In this document: positions 1 through 6,740 of the stretch, piece by piece
Numbering within the stretch: position 1 is the first letter of the stretch
Layout of the letters: every line of letters begins with the position of its first letter
Assembly (NCBI GenBank): GCA_949288625.1
Contig: CASEKZ010000016.1
Span: forward strand, 1 to 8,201
Source: an uncultured bacterium
GTDB lineage: Bacteria > Bacillota_I > Bacilli_A > RF39 > UBA660
Length of the DNA: 8,201 nt
Reading direction: 5' to 3'
Made by a program: the position numbers and the translations under genes
The notes under the pieces: model-generated
Told to the model about the DNA's origin: nothing
Databases searched by the model: none
Seen by the model: only the letters and a program-made list of their open reading frames with translations

Positions 1-471
1 ATGACTGATATAGCGGTAGTTGGACTTATTTTGGCTCAAGGTATTGGACGTTGGGGTAATTTCTTTAATGGTGAGGCACATGGTGGTATTATCTCAAGAA
101 GCTTTTTAGAAGGGTTACACTTGCCTAATTTTATAATAGAGGGTATGCATATTGGGGGTAATTATTATCATCCTACGTTTCTTTATGAATCTGTTTTATG
201 TATAATAGGCTTTTTCGTATTAATAGGAATTAGAGGTATTAAAAAAACTAAGCTTGGTAATACCACGGCTTTATATTTAATTTGGTATGGGGTTGTAAGG
301 TTTGTTATTGAGTCATTTAGAACGGATAGCTTGATGCTTGGAAATATTAGGATTGCTCAATTGATATCTGTTTTTATGGTAATAGGTGGAATAATAATGT
401 TTATTATTACCAGAATTAGATGTAAATATTATGAAGAGGTGAAATATGGGGAAAACGAAATCAAATGTTAG
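1..471 (+). CDS. lgt: Prolipoprotein diacylglyceryl transferase, C-terminal part (5' end outside window)
   Basis: Lgt is the membrane enzyme that moves the diacylglyceryl group of phosphatidylglycerol onto the lipobox cysteine of prolipoproteins. The visible 156 residues hold the family signature GRWGNFFNGEAHGG (residues 16-29), with R17, N20 and E25 matching E. coli R143, N146 and E151. Next come HPTFLYES (57-64, E63 matching E202) and YGVVRFVIESFR (96-107, Y96 and R100 matching Y235 and R239). Membrane segments are visible near 66-79, 89-103 and 118-137. Full-length Lgt is about 260-290 residues and the signature normally sits in mid-protein, so roughly 110-130 N-terminal residues are missing. 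The ATG at base 1 is therefore an internal methionine. The end overlaps trxB by 26 bases, suggesting co-transcription and translational coupling. The identification is secure; the residue equivalences are from memory of the family. Confidence 0.95.
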   Translation: MTDIAVVGLILAQGIGRWGNFFNGEAHGGIISRSFLEGLHLPNFIIEGMHIGGNYYHPTFLYESVLCIIGFFVLIGIRGIKKTKLGNTTALYLIWYGVVRFVIESFRTDSLMLGNIRIAQLISVFMVIGGIIMFIITRIRCKYYEEVKYGENEIKC

Positions 472-1369
472 TTTTGACGTTGTTATAATAGGTGCAGGAC
501 CAGCTGGTCTTTGCGCGGCCATATATTTTAAAAGAGCGGGTATAACTCCTTTAATTCTAGAAGCCTCAGCACCAGGTGGAACACTTAATAAAACCCATAA
601 AATAGAAAATTATCCGGGTTATCAAGATGGCGATGGCTCAACACTTGCTTTTAGAATGTATTCACAAGTAGAAGAACTTTCAGTTCCGTTTAAAACCGAA
701 AAAGTAATTGACATAGAAAAAGAAAATGATGATTACGTTATTATAACAGAAAACAATAGATATAAAACAAGTTATATTTTAATAGCAACTGGAAAAACAC
801 CTAGAAAACTAGAAGCAACAAACGCTGGCGAGTATGAAAATAAGGGAATATCATATTGCGCGGTATGTGACGGAGCCTTATATAAGGGGAAAGACGTTAT
901 CGTAGTTGGTGGCGGAAACTCGGCCATGGAAGCAGCAGATTATATGAGTGATATTGCAAATAAAGTATATATAGTAAATAGATCAGACACTTTAAAGGCG
1001 GATGAAAAGGAAAAAGAAGTAATAAAAAGAAAAAACGTTGAAGTTATTTTAAATGCTAAAGTAAAAAAAGTAATTGGTGATAAAGAAAAAGTAACATCTG
1101 TTATTTTGGATAATAATGAAAAGATAAATACAAGTGCAATCTTTGTTTGCATAGGTCAAGAATCGAATGCAGCTTACTATCAAAATCTTTCTTTAGATTC
1201 TGATGGCAAAGGAATAATAGTGGACGATAACATGAAAACGTCTTGCAACAATGTTTACGCTGCTGGAGATTCGGTAAGCAAAGATTTATACCAAGTTGTA
1301 ACAGCAACTTCGGAAGGTGCAATAGCAGCAACAAACATAATTAAAAAAATAAGGAAGTCTAATGGTTAA
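446..1369 (+). CDS. trxB: Thioredoxin reductase-like FAD-dependent oxidoreductase
   Basis: A 307-residue protein of the low-molecular-weight thioredoxin reductase type, which passes electrons from a reduced cofactor through FAD and a redox disulfide to thioredoxin. The FAD-binding motif GAGPAG is at 16-21, the first FAD domain extends to about 115 (ATGKTPR at 114-120), the redox motif CAVC is at 138-141, and the pyridine-nucleotide motif GGGNSA is at 155-160. The C-terminal FAD segment YAAGDS is at 271-276. The length matches the family (about 310). The segment that normally reads HRRxxxR and holds the 2'-phosphate of NADPH reads NRSDTLK here (178-184), so cofactor preference may differ. The start is supported by AAGAGGTGA at 434-442, four bases upstream, and the gene begins inside the end of lgt. 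The position between lgt and whiA resembles the Bacillota trxB locus. Family membership is sure; NADPH use is not. Confidence 0.9.
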   Translation: MGKTKSNVSFDVVIIGAGPAGLCAAIYFKRAGITPLILEASAPGGTLNKTHKIENYPGYQDGDGSTLAFRMYSQVEELSVPFKTEKVIDIEKENDDYVIITENNRYKTSYILIATGKTPRKLEATNAGEYENKGISYCAVCDGALYKGKDVIVVGGGNSAMEAADYMSDIANKVYIVNRSDTLKADEKEKEVIKRKNVEVILNAKVKKVIGDKEKVTSVILDNNEKINTSAIFVCIGQESNAAYYQNLSLDSDGKGIIVDDNMKTSCNNVYAAGDSVSKDLYQVVTATSEGAIAATNIIKKIRKSNG

Positions 1370-1388
1370 TTAATTAGATTTTTTCTTT
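1355..1388 (+). terminator. Probable weak intrinsic terminator at the end of trxB
   Basis: Bases 1355-1363 (AAGTCTAAT) can pair with 1373-1381 (ATTAGATTT), giving a nine-pair stem with one G-U pair and a nine-base loop, followed by a T-rich stretch to 1388. The hairpin contains the trxB stop codon. The stem is AT-rich, so termination is probably partial. Its location just before the whiA promoter supports the call. Confidence 0.5.
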
Positions 1389-1413
1389 AAAAATACAAAA
1401 ACACCCGGATATG

Positions 1414-1442
1414 TTGAAAAAGAAATCATTATTTGATATAAT
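1414..1442 (+). promoter_or_regulatory. SigA-type promoter of whiA, with extended -10
   Basis: The -35 box TTGAAA (1414-1419) and the perfect -10 box TATAAT (1437-1442) are separated by 17 bases. TG at 1434-1435, one base before the -10, adds an extended -10 element. Transcription should start near 1449, leaving a very short leader that carries the AAGGAAGTG ribosome-binding site (1452-1460) before the ATG at 1466. This is one of the two best promoters in the window. Confidence 0.88.
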
Positions 1443-1465
1443 TCTTATGGTAAGGAAGTGATGGT

Positions 1466-2398
1466 ATGACGTTTTCGAGTAAAATTAAAAAAGAAATTAG
1501 TACAACCGAGTGTACTAGGGCTGAGTACTTATCTGAATTATCAGGAATAATTAGAACTGGTGCACAAATAAAGATATATAACATTAAAATTCAAACCGAG
1601 AACAAGTTTGTTGCAAATCGTATTTTTGGCTTGTTCAAAATTTTATATGACATTAATCTAAATATATCATTAAGAAAGAATTACAACTTTAAGAAAAACG
1701 AAATATACGTTTTAGAGTTAAAAAAAGAAACGTTAAAAGTGCTTCGTGATTTAGGAATAATAAATGAAAAAAATGAACTTTTAATAATACCTAGTGAGTC
1801 AATGCTTTCTGATGATGAACTTAAAAGGGCTTATTTAAGAGGTGTGTTTTTAGTATCGGGAAGCCTAAATGATCCTAAAACATCAAGGTATCATTTAGAG
1901 TTTTTAATTAATGATACTAAGTATGCTAATTTTTTAAATAACTTACTTAACGAGTGTAATTTAAATAGTAAAATATTACATCGTAAGAAAGGCTACATGA
2001 TATATATTAAAGAGGCCGAGAAGATAAGTGACTTCTTAAGGCTCATAAGAGCTTATAACGGAGTAATGTATTATGAAGAAATAAGAGTGTACCGAGAAAA
2101 AGTAAACATGACTAACCGGCTTAATAATTGTGAGCAGGCAAACGTTGAAAAAATGGTGGCAACTTCTAACAAACTAATTTCTGATATTAATTACATTAAA
2201 GAAAATGATGCGTTTGATTTGCTTGATGAAAAATTAAAAGAAAGTGCTTTGTACCGGCAAAAATATCCTGAATCATCACTTTTAGAGCTTAGTAAAATAA
2301 TGACGTTAGAAACGGGAAGCAAAATAAGCAAATCGTGTTTAAACCATCGTTTTAGAAAGATAAAGGAGTTTGCTCAAAAGATAAGAAATAAAAATTAA
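1466..2398 (+). CDS. whiA: DNA-binding protein WhiA
   Basis: A 310-residue WhiA protein, the usual length. The N-terminal two-thirds is the LAGLIDADG-homing-endonuclease-like fold that has lost nuclease activity; the hallmark RAYLRGVFLVSGSLNDP lies at 121-137, followed by YHLEF at 142-146. The C-terminal helix-turn-helix region spans about 222-306, with NCEQANVEKMVATS (221-234) and KISKSCLNHRFRKIK (286-300). The last motif normally has SKSGLNHR, so C291 replaces glycine. In actinomycetes WhiA is a transcription factor for sporulation and division genes. In B. subtilis it binds DNA broadly, affects division, and has been reported to influence chromosome segregation. An ATG at 1461 opens only a two-codon frame, so 1466 is the start. 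The yvcJ (rapZ) and yvcK genes that precede whiA in B. subtilis are absent here. The following gene is parA, 88 bases on. Confidence 0.95.
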   Translation: MTFSSKIKKEISTTECTRAEYLSELSGIIRTGAQIKIYNIKIQTENKFVANRIFGLFKILYDINLNISLRKNYNFKKNEIYVLELKKETLKVLRDLGIINEKNELLIIPSESMLSDDELKRAYLRGVFLVSGSLNDPKTSRYHLEFLINDTKYANFLNNLLNECNLNSKILHRKKGYMIYIKEAEKISDFLRLIRAYNGVMYYEEIRVYREKVNMTNRLNNCEQANVEKMVATSNKLISDINYIKENDAFDLLDEKLKESALYRQKYPESSLLELSKIMTLETGSKISKSCLNHRFRKIKEFAQKIRNKN

Positions 2399-2410
2399 AA
2401 TAATAAGGTC

Positions 2411-2439
2411 TTTTAAAAAACGCTTTTTTTTGGTAGAAT
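2411..2439 (+). promoter_or_regulatory. Probable promoter of the parA-parB-mscS-DUF951-abgT operon
   Basis: The -10 box TAGAAT (2434-2439) is preceded by TG at 2431-2432, one base upstream, forming an extended -10. The -35 region at 17-base spacing is poor (TTTTAA, 2411-2416), so recognition would rest on the extended -10. Transcription would start near 2446, giving a leader of about 40 bases before the parA ATG at 2487. Confidence 0.6.
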
Positions 2440-2442
2440 ATA

Positions 2443-2456
2443 GTTATTAAAATAAC
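2443..2456. repeat. Inverted repeat at the predicted parA transcription start
   Basis: GTTATT (2443-2448) and AATAAC (2451-2456) are perfect inverted arms separated by AA. The repeat begins four bases after the -10 box and straddles the predicted start point, a place where a repressor could act. It is AT-rich and short, so chance is a real alternative. Confidence 0.4.
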
Positions 2457-2486
2457 AATGCGCAAGTAGTGAGGGGAAGTGTAATC

Positions 2487-3281
2487 ATGGGCAAAATAAT
2501 TGCTTTAGTAAATCAAAAAGGCGGCGTTGGAAAAACAACAACAAGCATTAATTTGGCTGCATCATTAGGGGTATTAGGCAAAAAGGTTTTGCTTATTGAT
2601 TTAGACCCTCAAGGTAATGCTTCAACTGGTGTTGGAATAAATAAAGGTGATGTTAGCAAAAGCATATATGACTTGTTATTGGCAAGGTGTACTATTAACC
2701 AAGCAATAATAAGAACTAATTTTAAAAACTTAAGTATTATTGCAGCAACGATAAATTTGGCGGGCGCTGATATAGAACTTATTGAAAAAGAAAAACAACA
2801 ACCTGGTTTTCAGAAAAACATGCAGCTTAAAATTGCACTTGCTCCAATCGTTGATGCTTATGATTTTATAATCATTGATTGTCCACCATCGCTAGGACTA
2901 TTAACCACGAATGCTCTTACTGCGGCTAATTCGGTTTTAATTCCAGTTCAGTGTGAGTTCTTTGCGTTAGAAGGAATAATGCAGCTTTTAAATTCAATAA
3001 TGTTAGCGCAAAGAAAACTAAATCCAGGATTAGAAATAGAAGGTGTTCTTTTAACAATGCTTGATTCTAGAACTAATTTAGGATTAGAAGTAGTAGAGGA
3101 AATAAGAGGATTTTTTAAAGAGAGGGTTTATAACACTTTGATACCAAGATTAATAAGGTTAACTGAAGCTCCATCTCATGGCAAACCAATTGTTGCATAC
3201 GATCCGATGAGTAGGGGTACTGAGGCATATCTTAATTTAGCAAAGGAGGTAATTGAACGAAATGAAAGAAGAAACGGGTAA
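2487..3281 (+). CDS. parA: ParA/Soj chromosome-partitioning ATPase
   Basis: A 264-residue Walker-type ParA ATPase, close in length to B. subtilis Soj. ATP-dependent dimers bind DNA nonspecifically and interact with ParB to separate replicated origins; Soj also controls DnaA. The deviant Walker A motif KGGVGKTT is at 11-18, including the signature lysine K11 and catalytic-loop K16. The A' motif LLIDLDPQGNAS is at 35-46 and the Walker B IIIDCPPS at 128-135 with D131. There is no N-terminal helix-turn-helix, so this is the chromosomal type rather than the large plasmid P1 type. ATG at 2487 is chosen because GGGGAAG (2473-2479) lies seven bases upstream and the family starts just before this beta-strand; the in-frame GTG at 2469 would add six residues and lies before the ribosome-binding site. 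The end overlaps parB by 20 bases. Confidence 0.95.
   Translation: MGKIIALVNQKGGVGKTTTSINLAASLGVLGKKVLLIDLDPQGNASTGVGINKGDVSKSIYDLLLARCTINQAIIRTNFKNLSIIAATINLAGADIELIEKEKQQPGFQKNMQLKIALAPIVDAYDFIIIDCPPSLGLLTTNALTAANSVLIPVQCEFFALEGIMQLLNSIMLAQRKLNPGLEIEGVLLTMLDSRTNLGLEVVEEIRGFFKERVYNTLIPRLIRLTEAPSHGKPIVAYDPMSRGTEAYLNLAKEVIERNERRNG
3242..3250 (+). promoter_or_regulatory. Ribosome-binding site of parB, inside parA
   Basis: AAAGGAGGT is the strongest Shine-Dalgarno match in the window. A TTG at 3253 lies only three bases after GGAGG, while the ATG at 3262 lies twelve bases after it. The TTG is too close for normal initiation and the ATG is slightly far, so ATG is preferred but the start is not fully settled. 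Confidence 0.75.
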
Positions 3282-4149
3282 AAGAAGAGCACTTGGAATG
3301 GGGCTGGAACAATTATTCAATTCTGAGGTATTAGATTTTGATCAAGTGGAAAAGGAAATAGTTGATACAACCCCAAAAAATGAGATTGTTCAAATAAATA
3401 TAAATGAGTTGATGAGCAATCCTTACCAACCAAGGAAAATTTTTGACGATGATGCTTTAAAAGAACTTTCTGAGTCCATAAAAGAGCATGGTGTTTTTCA
3501 ACCGATAATCGTAAAAAAAAGTGTTAGAGGGTATAACATAATTGCTGGAGAAAGAAGGGTTAAAGCTTCTAAATTAGCAGGCTTAACCGAAATACCAGCC
3601 ATAATAAGAGATTTTACAGATGAAGAGATGATGCAAGTTGCTTTGCTAGAAAACTTACAAAGAGAGGATTTAACTTCGATTGAAGAGGCAAAGGCATATA
3701 AAGCAATTATTGAATCACTTCGGATAACTCAAGATGAACTTGCGAAAAAACTTGGTAAGTCAAGAAGCCACATAACGAATATGTTGGGATTACTTAGACT
3801 TCCGTTTAGTGTTCAAGATATGGTTTTGCATAATAAGATTTCAATGGGGCATGCAAGAGTATTAAGTAAGTTGGAAAAAAGTGATCAAATAGAAGAATTG
3901 GCAAACAAAGTAATTGATGAAAACTTAAGTGTTAGGGATTTGGAACATTTAACGGAAGCAAATACTTTCGTAAGAAAAGTACCGGTTAATAAAGTAAAAA
4001 AACAAAAGGAATATAAATACGTAGAAAAAGCAATGAGAGATAAGTTGGACACAAAAGTAACAATATCTGACAACAAAATAAAAATTTCTTTTGCTACTAA
4101 AGAAGATTTGGATCGTATTTTAGAAATTTTAAACATAGAAGTAGAATAG
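3262..4149 (+). CDS. parB: ParB/Spo0J centromere-binding CTPase
   Basis: A 295-residue ParB, which binds parS sites near the origin and spreads as a CTP-dependent clamp, loading condensin and stimulating ParA. The lysine- and arginine-rich N-terminus with RALGMGLEQLF (9-19) is where ParB normally contacts and activates ParA. The CTP-binding N-domain contains NPYQPRKIF (53-61), AGERR (95-99, the C-motif arginines) and ENLQRE (130-135). The central helix-turn-helix covers about 155-180 (ITQDELAKKLGKSRSHIT), and the C-terminal dimerization domain about 248-295. Length is typical of Spo0J (about 280). A TTG nine bases upstream of the ATG would add three residues. parB is coupled to parA by overlap, and its stop codon is shared with the mscS ribosome-binding site. 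No parS-like site is seen in the window. Confidence 0.95.
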   Translation: MKEETGKRRALGMGLEQLFNSEVLDFDQVEKEIVDTTPKNEIVQININELMSNPYQPRKIFDDDALKELSESIKEHGVFQPIIVKKSVRGYNIIAGERRVKASKLAGLTEIPAIIRDFTDEEMMQVALLENLQREDLTSIEEAKAYKAIIESLRITQDELAKKLGKSRSHITNMLGLLRLPFSVQDMVLHNKISMGHARVLSKLEKSDQIEELANKVIDENLSVRDLEHLTEANTFVRKVPVNKVKKQKEYKYVEKAMRDKLDTKVTISDNKIKISFATKEDLDRILEILNIEVE

Positions 4150-4159
4150 GAGAATAATT

Positions 4160-4966
4160 ATGAAAATCTTTGGAATTACAATTGCAAAAGAAATATACAT
4201 GAGCGTTATCATAATAGTTTTGGCAATTTTAACCGAAAGAATTTTAAAAATAATAATTAAAAAAACATTTAATCCTAAAAAAAAGCATAAAAAGTTTGAT
4301 TCTAGGAAAGCGGCTACAATAAATAGTCTTTTATCTAATGTCGTAAGATACGCTGTTTGGGTATTAGCTATCTTGTCATTATTAAGTGTATTTGGGGTTA
4401 ATACAGCGGCTTTAATTACTGGATTAGGAGTAGTTAGTTTAGTAATTGGACTTGCTTTTCAAGATATTTTAAAAGATATTTTGGTTGGGGTATCAATTTT
4501 ATTTGAAAATTGGTATGCCGTTGGTGATTTGATAAAAATAGGTGATTTTACCGGAACGGTAACGTCAATCGGACTTAAAGCAACTCGTCTTCAAGCATAT
4601 ACTGGTGAAATAAAAATAATATCTAACAGAAACATTACCGAGGTAATTAATTATAGTTTGGATAAAACTTTAGCAGTGGTAGATGTTCCAATAAGTTATG
4701 AAACAAACATTGATAAAGCGGAAAAGGTATTAAAAACTAGAGCTGCTACTTTAAAAAATAAGATTCCTTATTTAACTGATGAACCTGAGGTTTGGGGAGT
4801 TGAAAAACTAGATGATTCGTCTGTTATTATTAGGGTTGTGGCAAAATGTAAGCCTACTAAACATTATGATGTGCAAAGAATAATGAAAAAAGAGTTTAAA
4901 GAAGCGCTAGATAAAAATGGTATTAAAATACCATATATTCAAGTAGAGGTTCATAATGAAAAATGA
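4160..4966 (+). CDS. mscS: Small mechanosensitive channel of the MscS family
   Basis: A 268-residue MscS-type channel, close to the size of E. coli MscS (286). Such channels open under membrane tension and release solutes during hypo-osmotic shock. Three membrane helices are visible: about 12-34, 60-79 and the pore-lining third helix about 83-116. The third helix contains GLGVVSLVIGLAFQD (88-102) and continues to the conserved ENWYAVGD (116-123) that opens the beta domain. The rest forms the cytosolic vestibule, with the GTVTSIGLKATRLQ segment (132-145) typical of the family. A basic linker (KPKKKHKK-like, 39-46) joins helices one and two on the cytosolic side. AGGAGA at 4148-4153 overlaps the parB stop and is seven bases from the ATG. 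An MscS gene behind parB is a recurring arrangement in Bacillota such as staphylococci. The end overlaps the next gene by 11 bases. Confidence 0.93.
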   Translation: MKIFGITIAKEIYMSVIIIVLAILTERILKIIIKKTFNPKKKHKKFDSRKAATINSLLSNVVRYAVWVLAILSLLSVFGVNTAALITGLGVVSLVIGLAFQDILKDILVGVSILFENWYAVGDLIKIGDFTGTVTSIGLKATRLQAYTGEIKIISNRNITEVINYSLDKTLAVVDVPISYETNIDKAEKVLKTRAATLKNKIPYLTDEPEVWGVEKLDDSSVIIRVVAKCKPTKHYDVQRIMKKEFKEALDKNGIKIPYIQVEVHNEK

Positions 4967-5150
4967 TTATGGTTTAAACTCGATTGTTAAAATGAAAAAA
5001 AATCATCCTTGTGGTAGTGATACGTTTAAAATAGTACGTGTTGGGGTTGATATAAAAATAGAGTGTACTAATTGTGGTAGAACTATTATGCTTTCAAGAG
5101 TTGATTTTAATAAAAAGATAAAAAAGGTGTTGGAGGTTCAAAATGATTAA
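4956..5150 (+). CDS. DUF951 family small protein with a Cys cluster
   Basis: A 64-residue cytosolic protein recognised as DUF951 from its pattern: IVKMKKNHPCG (10-20), a VRVGVDIKIEC strand region (27-37), CTNCG (37-41) and IMLSRVDFNKKIKKVL (44-59). H17, C19, C37 and C40 could together hold a metal such as zinc; that is inference from the spacing. No function is established that I know of. In Bacillota it is commonly found between an mscS gene and ychF, as here except for the inserted transporter gene. AGAGG at 4945-4949 lies six bases before the ATG. The start lies inside mscS and the stop inside the next gene (8-base overlap), so translation is probably coupled on both sides. Confidence 0.9.
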   Translation: MKNDYGLNSIVKMKKNHPCGSDTFKIVRVGVDIKIECTNCGRTIMLSRVDFNKKIKKVLEVQND

Positions 5151-6684
5151 AGGAAAGAAAACAAAAAGGTCATCGCATCCAGTCATGTTTTTTATATACA
5201 TGTCGATTTTAGTCATTATTATAAGTGGAATTGCAAGTGCATTAAATTTTCAAGTTACTTATGATAAATTAACTACCATCGCAGGAGAAGTAGACTCAAC
5301 GACCGCGGCGGTAAATTCGTTACTTAGTATGGACGGTCTTAAGTTTTTAATATCATCTACGTATAATAGCTTGGTATCTTTTGAGCCTTTTGGATCATTA
5401 CTTATTGCTGCGATTGGTTTTGGAATAGCATTAAAATCAGGTTTTTTGAAAACTTTATGTAACAAATTAACTAAGAAAATACCAAAATTTATAATAGTGT
5501 TTTTATATACGTTATTGTGTATAATAGCGAGCGTTGATGGTAACATGGGTTATGTTATTTTGTTGCCACTTGGCGCTGTATTATTCATGAGTATGAATAG
5601 AAATCCAGTAGGTGGCTTAGCACTAGGTTTTACCGCGATGGCATCAGGTCATGGTGCTGGTATGTTTATTGCTTCACTTGATTATAACTTATCTAGTTAT
5701 ACGGAAGCTAGTGCTAAATTACTTGATACTGAGTATTTAGTTTCACAAAGTAGTAATTTGATATTCATAATTGTAGCAACATTATTAATATCAGGTATAT
5801 GTACTTTTATAACCGAAAAGTTAATTTCAAGAAAATTAGGTAGAAATACCATTGATGAAGAAGAAGAGTTAATGCTTGATGATAAATCTGAAAAGAAAGG
5901 TCTAATTGGTTCGTTAATAGCAACAATAATATTTATTATTCCAATCATATTAATGATAATTCCATCAAGTGGGGATGGTTTTATTGGGCTTCTTTTAGAT
6001 AAATCACAGGAAACTTATTCAAAAATGCTTTTTTCAAGCGATGCTCTTTTAATGAGTAACATTATTGGAATAACTTCATTATTACTTATAATTCAAGGAT
6101 TTGTATTTGGTGTTATAACCGGAACCATAAGAAGGATAAGGGATTTGGTTAACTTTTCTACGGATTATTTAAAGAGCATAGGCGGTATATTTGTATTAAT
6201 TTTCTTCGCGTCTTTACTATGTGAAATATTTAGGGAATCAAACTTAGGAGTTGTTTTAACTGCTACTTTATCTAACCTTGTTGCGGCTTCTGATTTCTCG
6301 TTTATTCCTTTGGTTTTATTAATTTTATTAGTAACAATGGTAACTAACATATTTGTTACGGCACCTGTTGCTAAATGGTCTATTATCGCACCAAACGTAA
6401 TGCCTGTTGTGATGCAAGCTAACATTACTCCAGAGTTTGCACAGCTTGTTTTTAGAGCAGGTGATTCAATAACAAACTCAATAACACCATTATTTCCATA
6501 TTTCGTAATATTTATAGGTTTTGTTGAGGTATATACTAAAAACAAAAATGAATTTAGTATAAGAAATTGCTATCGTTTAATATTACCTTATTTTGCTGTG
6601 ATTGCTGCTATGTGGATACTTATGCTTATTTGTTGGTATGTAATAGGTTTACCAATCGGTCCGGGTGTATATCCAATGGTTTAA
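5143..6684 (+). CDS. AbgT family transporter
   Basis: A 513-residue multi-span membrane protein of the AbgT family, same length as E. coli AbgT (about 508). AbgT takes up p-aminobenzoyl-glutamate, a folate breakdown product; relatives MtrF and YdaH have been reported to export sulfonamides. Family marks are NPVGGLALGF (154-163) with GHGAGMFIASLD (169-180), TAPVAKWSIIAP (406-417, usually near GSASAKW) with W412, and FRAGDSITNSITPLFPYF (437-454) with R438 and D441. Hydrophobic segments lie near 14-35, 84-100, 115-135, 137-152, 156-178, 204-224, 254-274, 305-327, 346-362, 385-407, 443-463 and 478-503, with an acidic cytosolic loop at 238-252. TGGAGGT (5131-5137) precedes the start, and an intrinsic terminator follows, making it the last gene of the par operon. 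No abgA/abgB-like hydrolase gene is nearby, so the substrate and direction of transport are open. Confidence 0.9.
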   Translation: MIKGKKTKRSSHPVMFFIYMSILVIIISGIASALNFQVTYDKLTTIAGEVDSTTAAVNSLLSMDGLKFLISSTYNSLVSFEPFGSLLIAAIGFGIALKSGFLKTLCNKLTKKIPKFIIVFLYTLLCIIASVDGNMGYVILLPLGAVLFMSMNRNPVGGLALGFTAMASGHGAGMFIASLDYNLSSYTEASAKLLDTEYLVSQSSNLIFIIVATLLISGICTFITEKLISRKLGRNTIDEEEELMLDDKSEKKGLIGSLIATIIFIIPIILMIIPSSGDGFIGLLLDKSQETYSKMLFSSDALLMSNIIGITSLLLIIQGFVFGVITGTIRRIRDLVNFSTDYLKSIGGIFVLIFFASLLCEIFRESNLGVVLTATLSNLVAASDFSFIPLVLLILLVTMVTNIFVTAPVAKWSIIAPNVMPVVMQANITPEFAQLVFRAGDSITNSITPLFPYFVIFIGFVEVYTKNKNEFSIRNCYRLILPYFAVIAAMWILMLICWYVIGLPIGPGVYPMV

Positions 6685-6710
6685 AACAATATTTTAGATA
6701 TTGTTTTTTT
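6683..6710 (+). terminator. Intrinsic terminator closing the par operon
   Basis: AAAACAATAT (6683-6692) pairs perfectly with ATATTGTTTT (6698-6707), a ten-pair stem with a five-base loop, and the T run continues to 6710. It begins inside the abgT stop codon and sits directly before the ychF promoter. Confidence 0.85.
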
Positions 6711-6711
6711 A

Positions 6712-6740
6712 TTTACACTGTTTATTATAAATGTTATAAT
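6712..6740 (+). promoter_or_regulatory. SigA-type promoter of ychF, with extended -10
   Basis: TTTACA (6712-6717) and a perfect TATAAT (6735-6740) are 17 bases apart. TG at 6732-6733, one base before the -10, adds an extended element. The predicted start near 6747 gives a leader of about 20 bases containing AAGGAAGTG (6752-6760). Confidence 0.87.

Noticed and set aside
1..3. ATG at base 1 as the true start of lgt
   Set aside because: The protein would lack the N-terminal membrane segments and conserved residues of Lgt; the gene is simply cut by the window edge.
2415..2429. A-run and T-run flanking CGC after whiA, a possible terminator
   Set aside because: The stem would be six A-T pairs with a three-base loop and no G-C pair, too weak to call; the stretch also overlaps the parA promoter region.
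2469..2486. GTG start for parA adding six residues
   Set aside because: It lies upstream of the good ribosome-binding site at 2473-2479, and the extra residues do not fit the Soj N-terminus.
4964..4966. TGA as a tryptophan codon (Mycoplasma-type code)
   Set aside because: MscS ends at a normal place at this TGA, all visible tryptophans use TGG, and no conserved protein contains an in-frame TGA.
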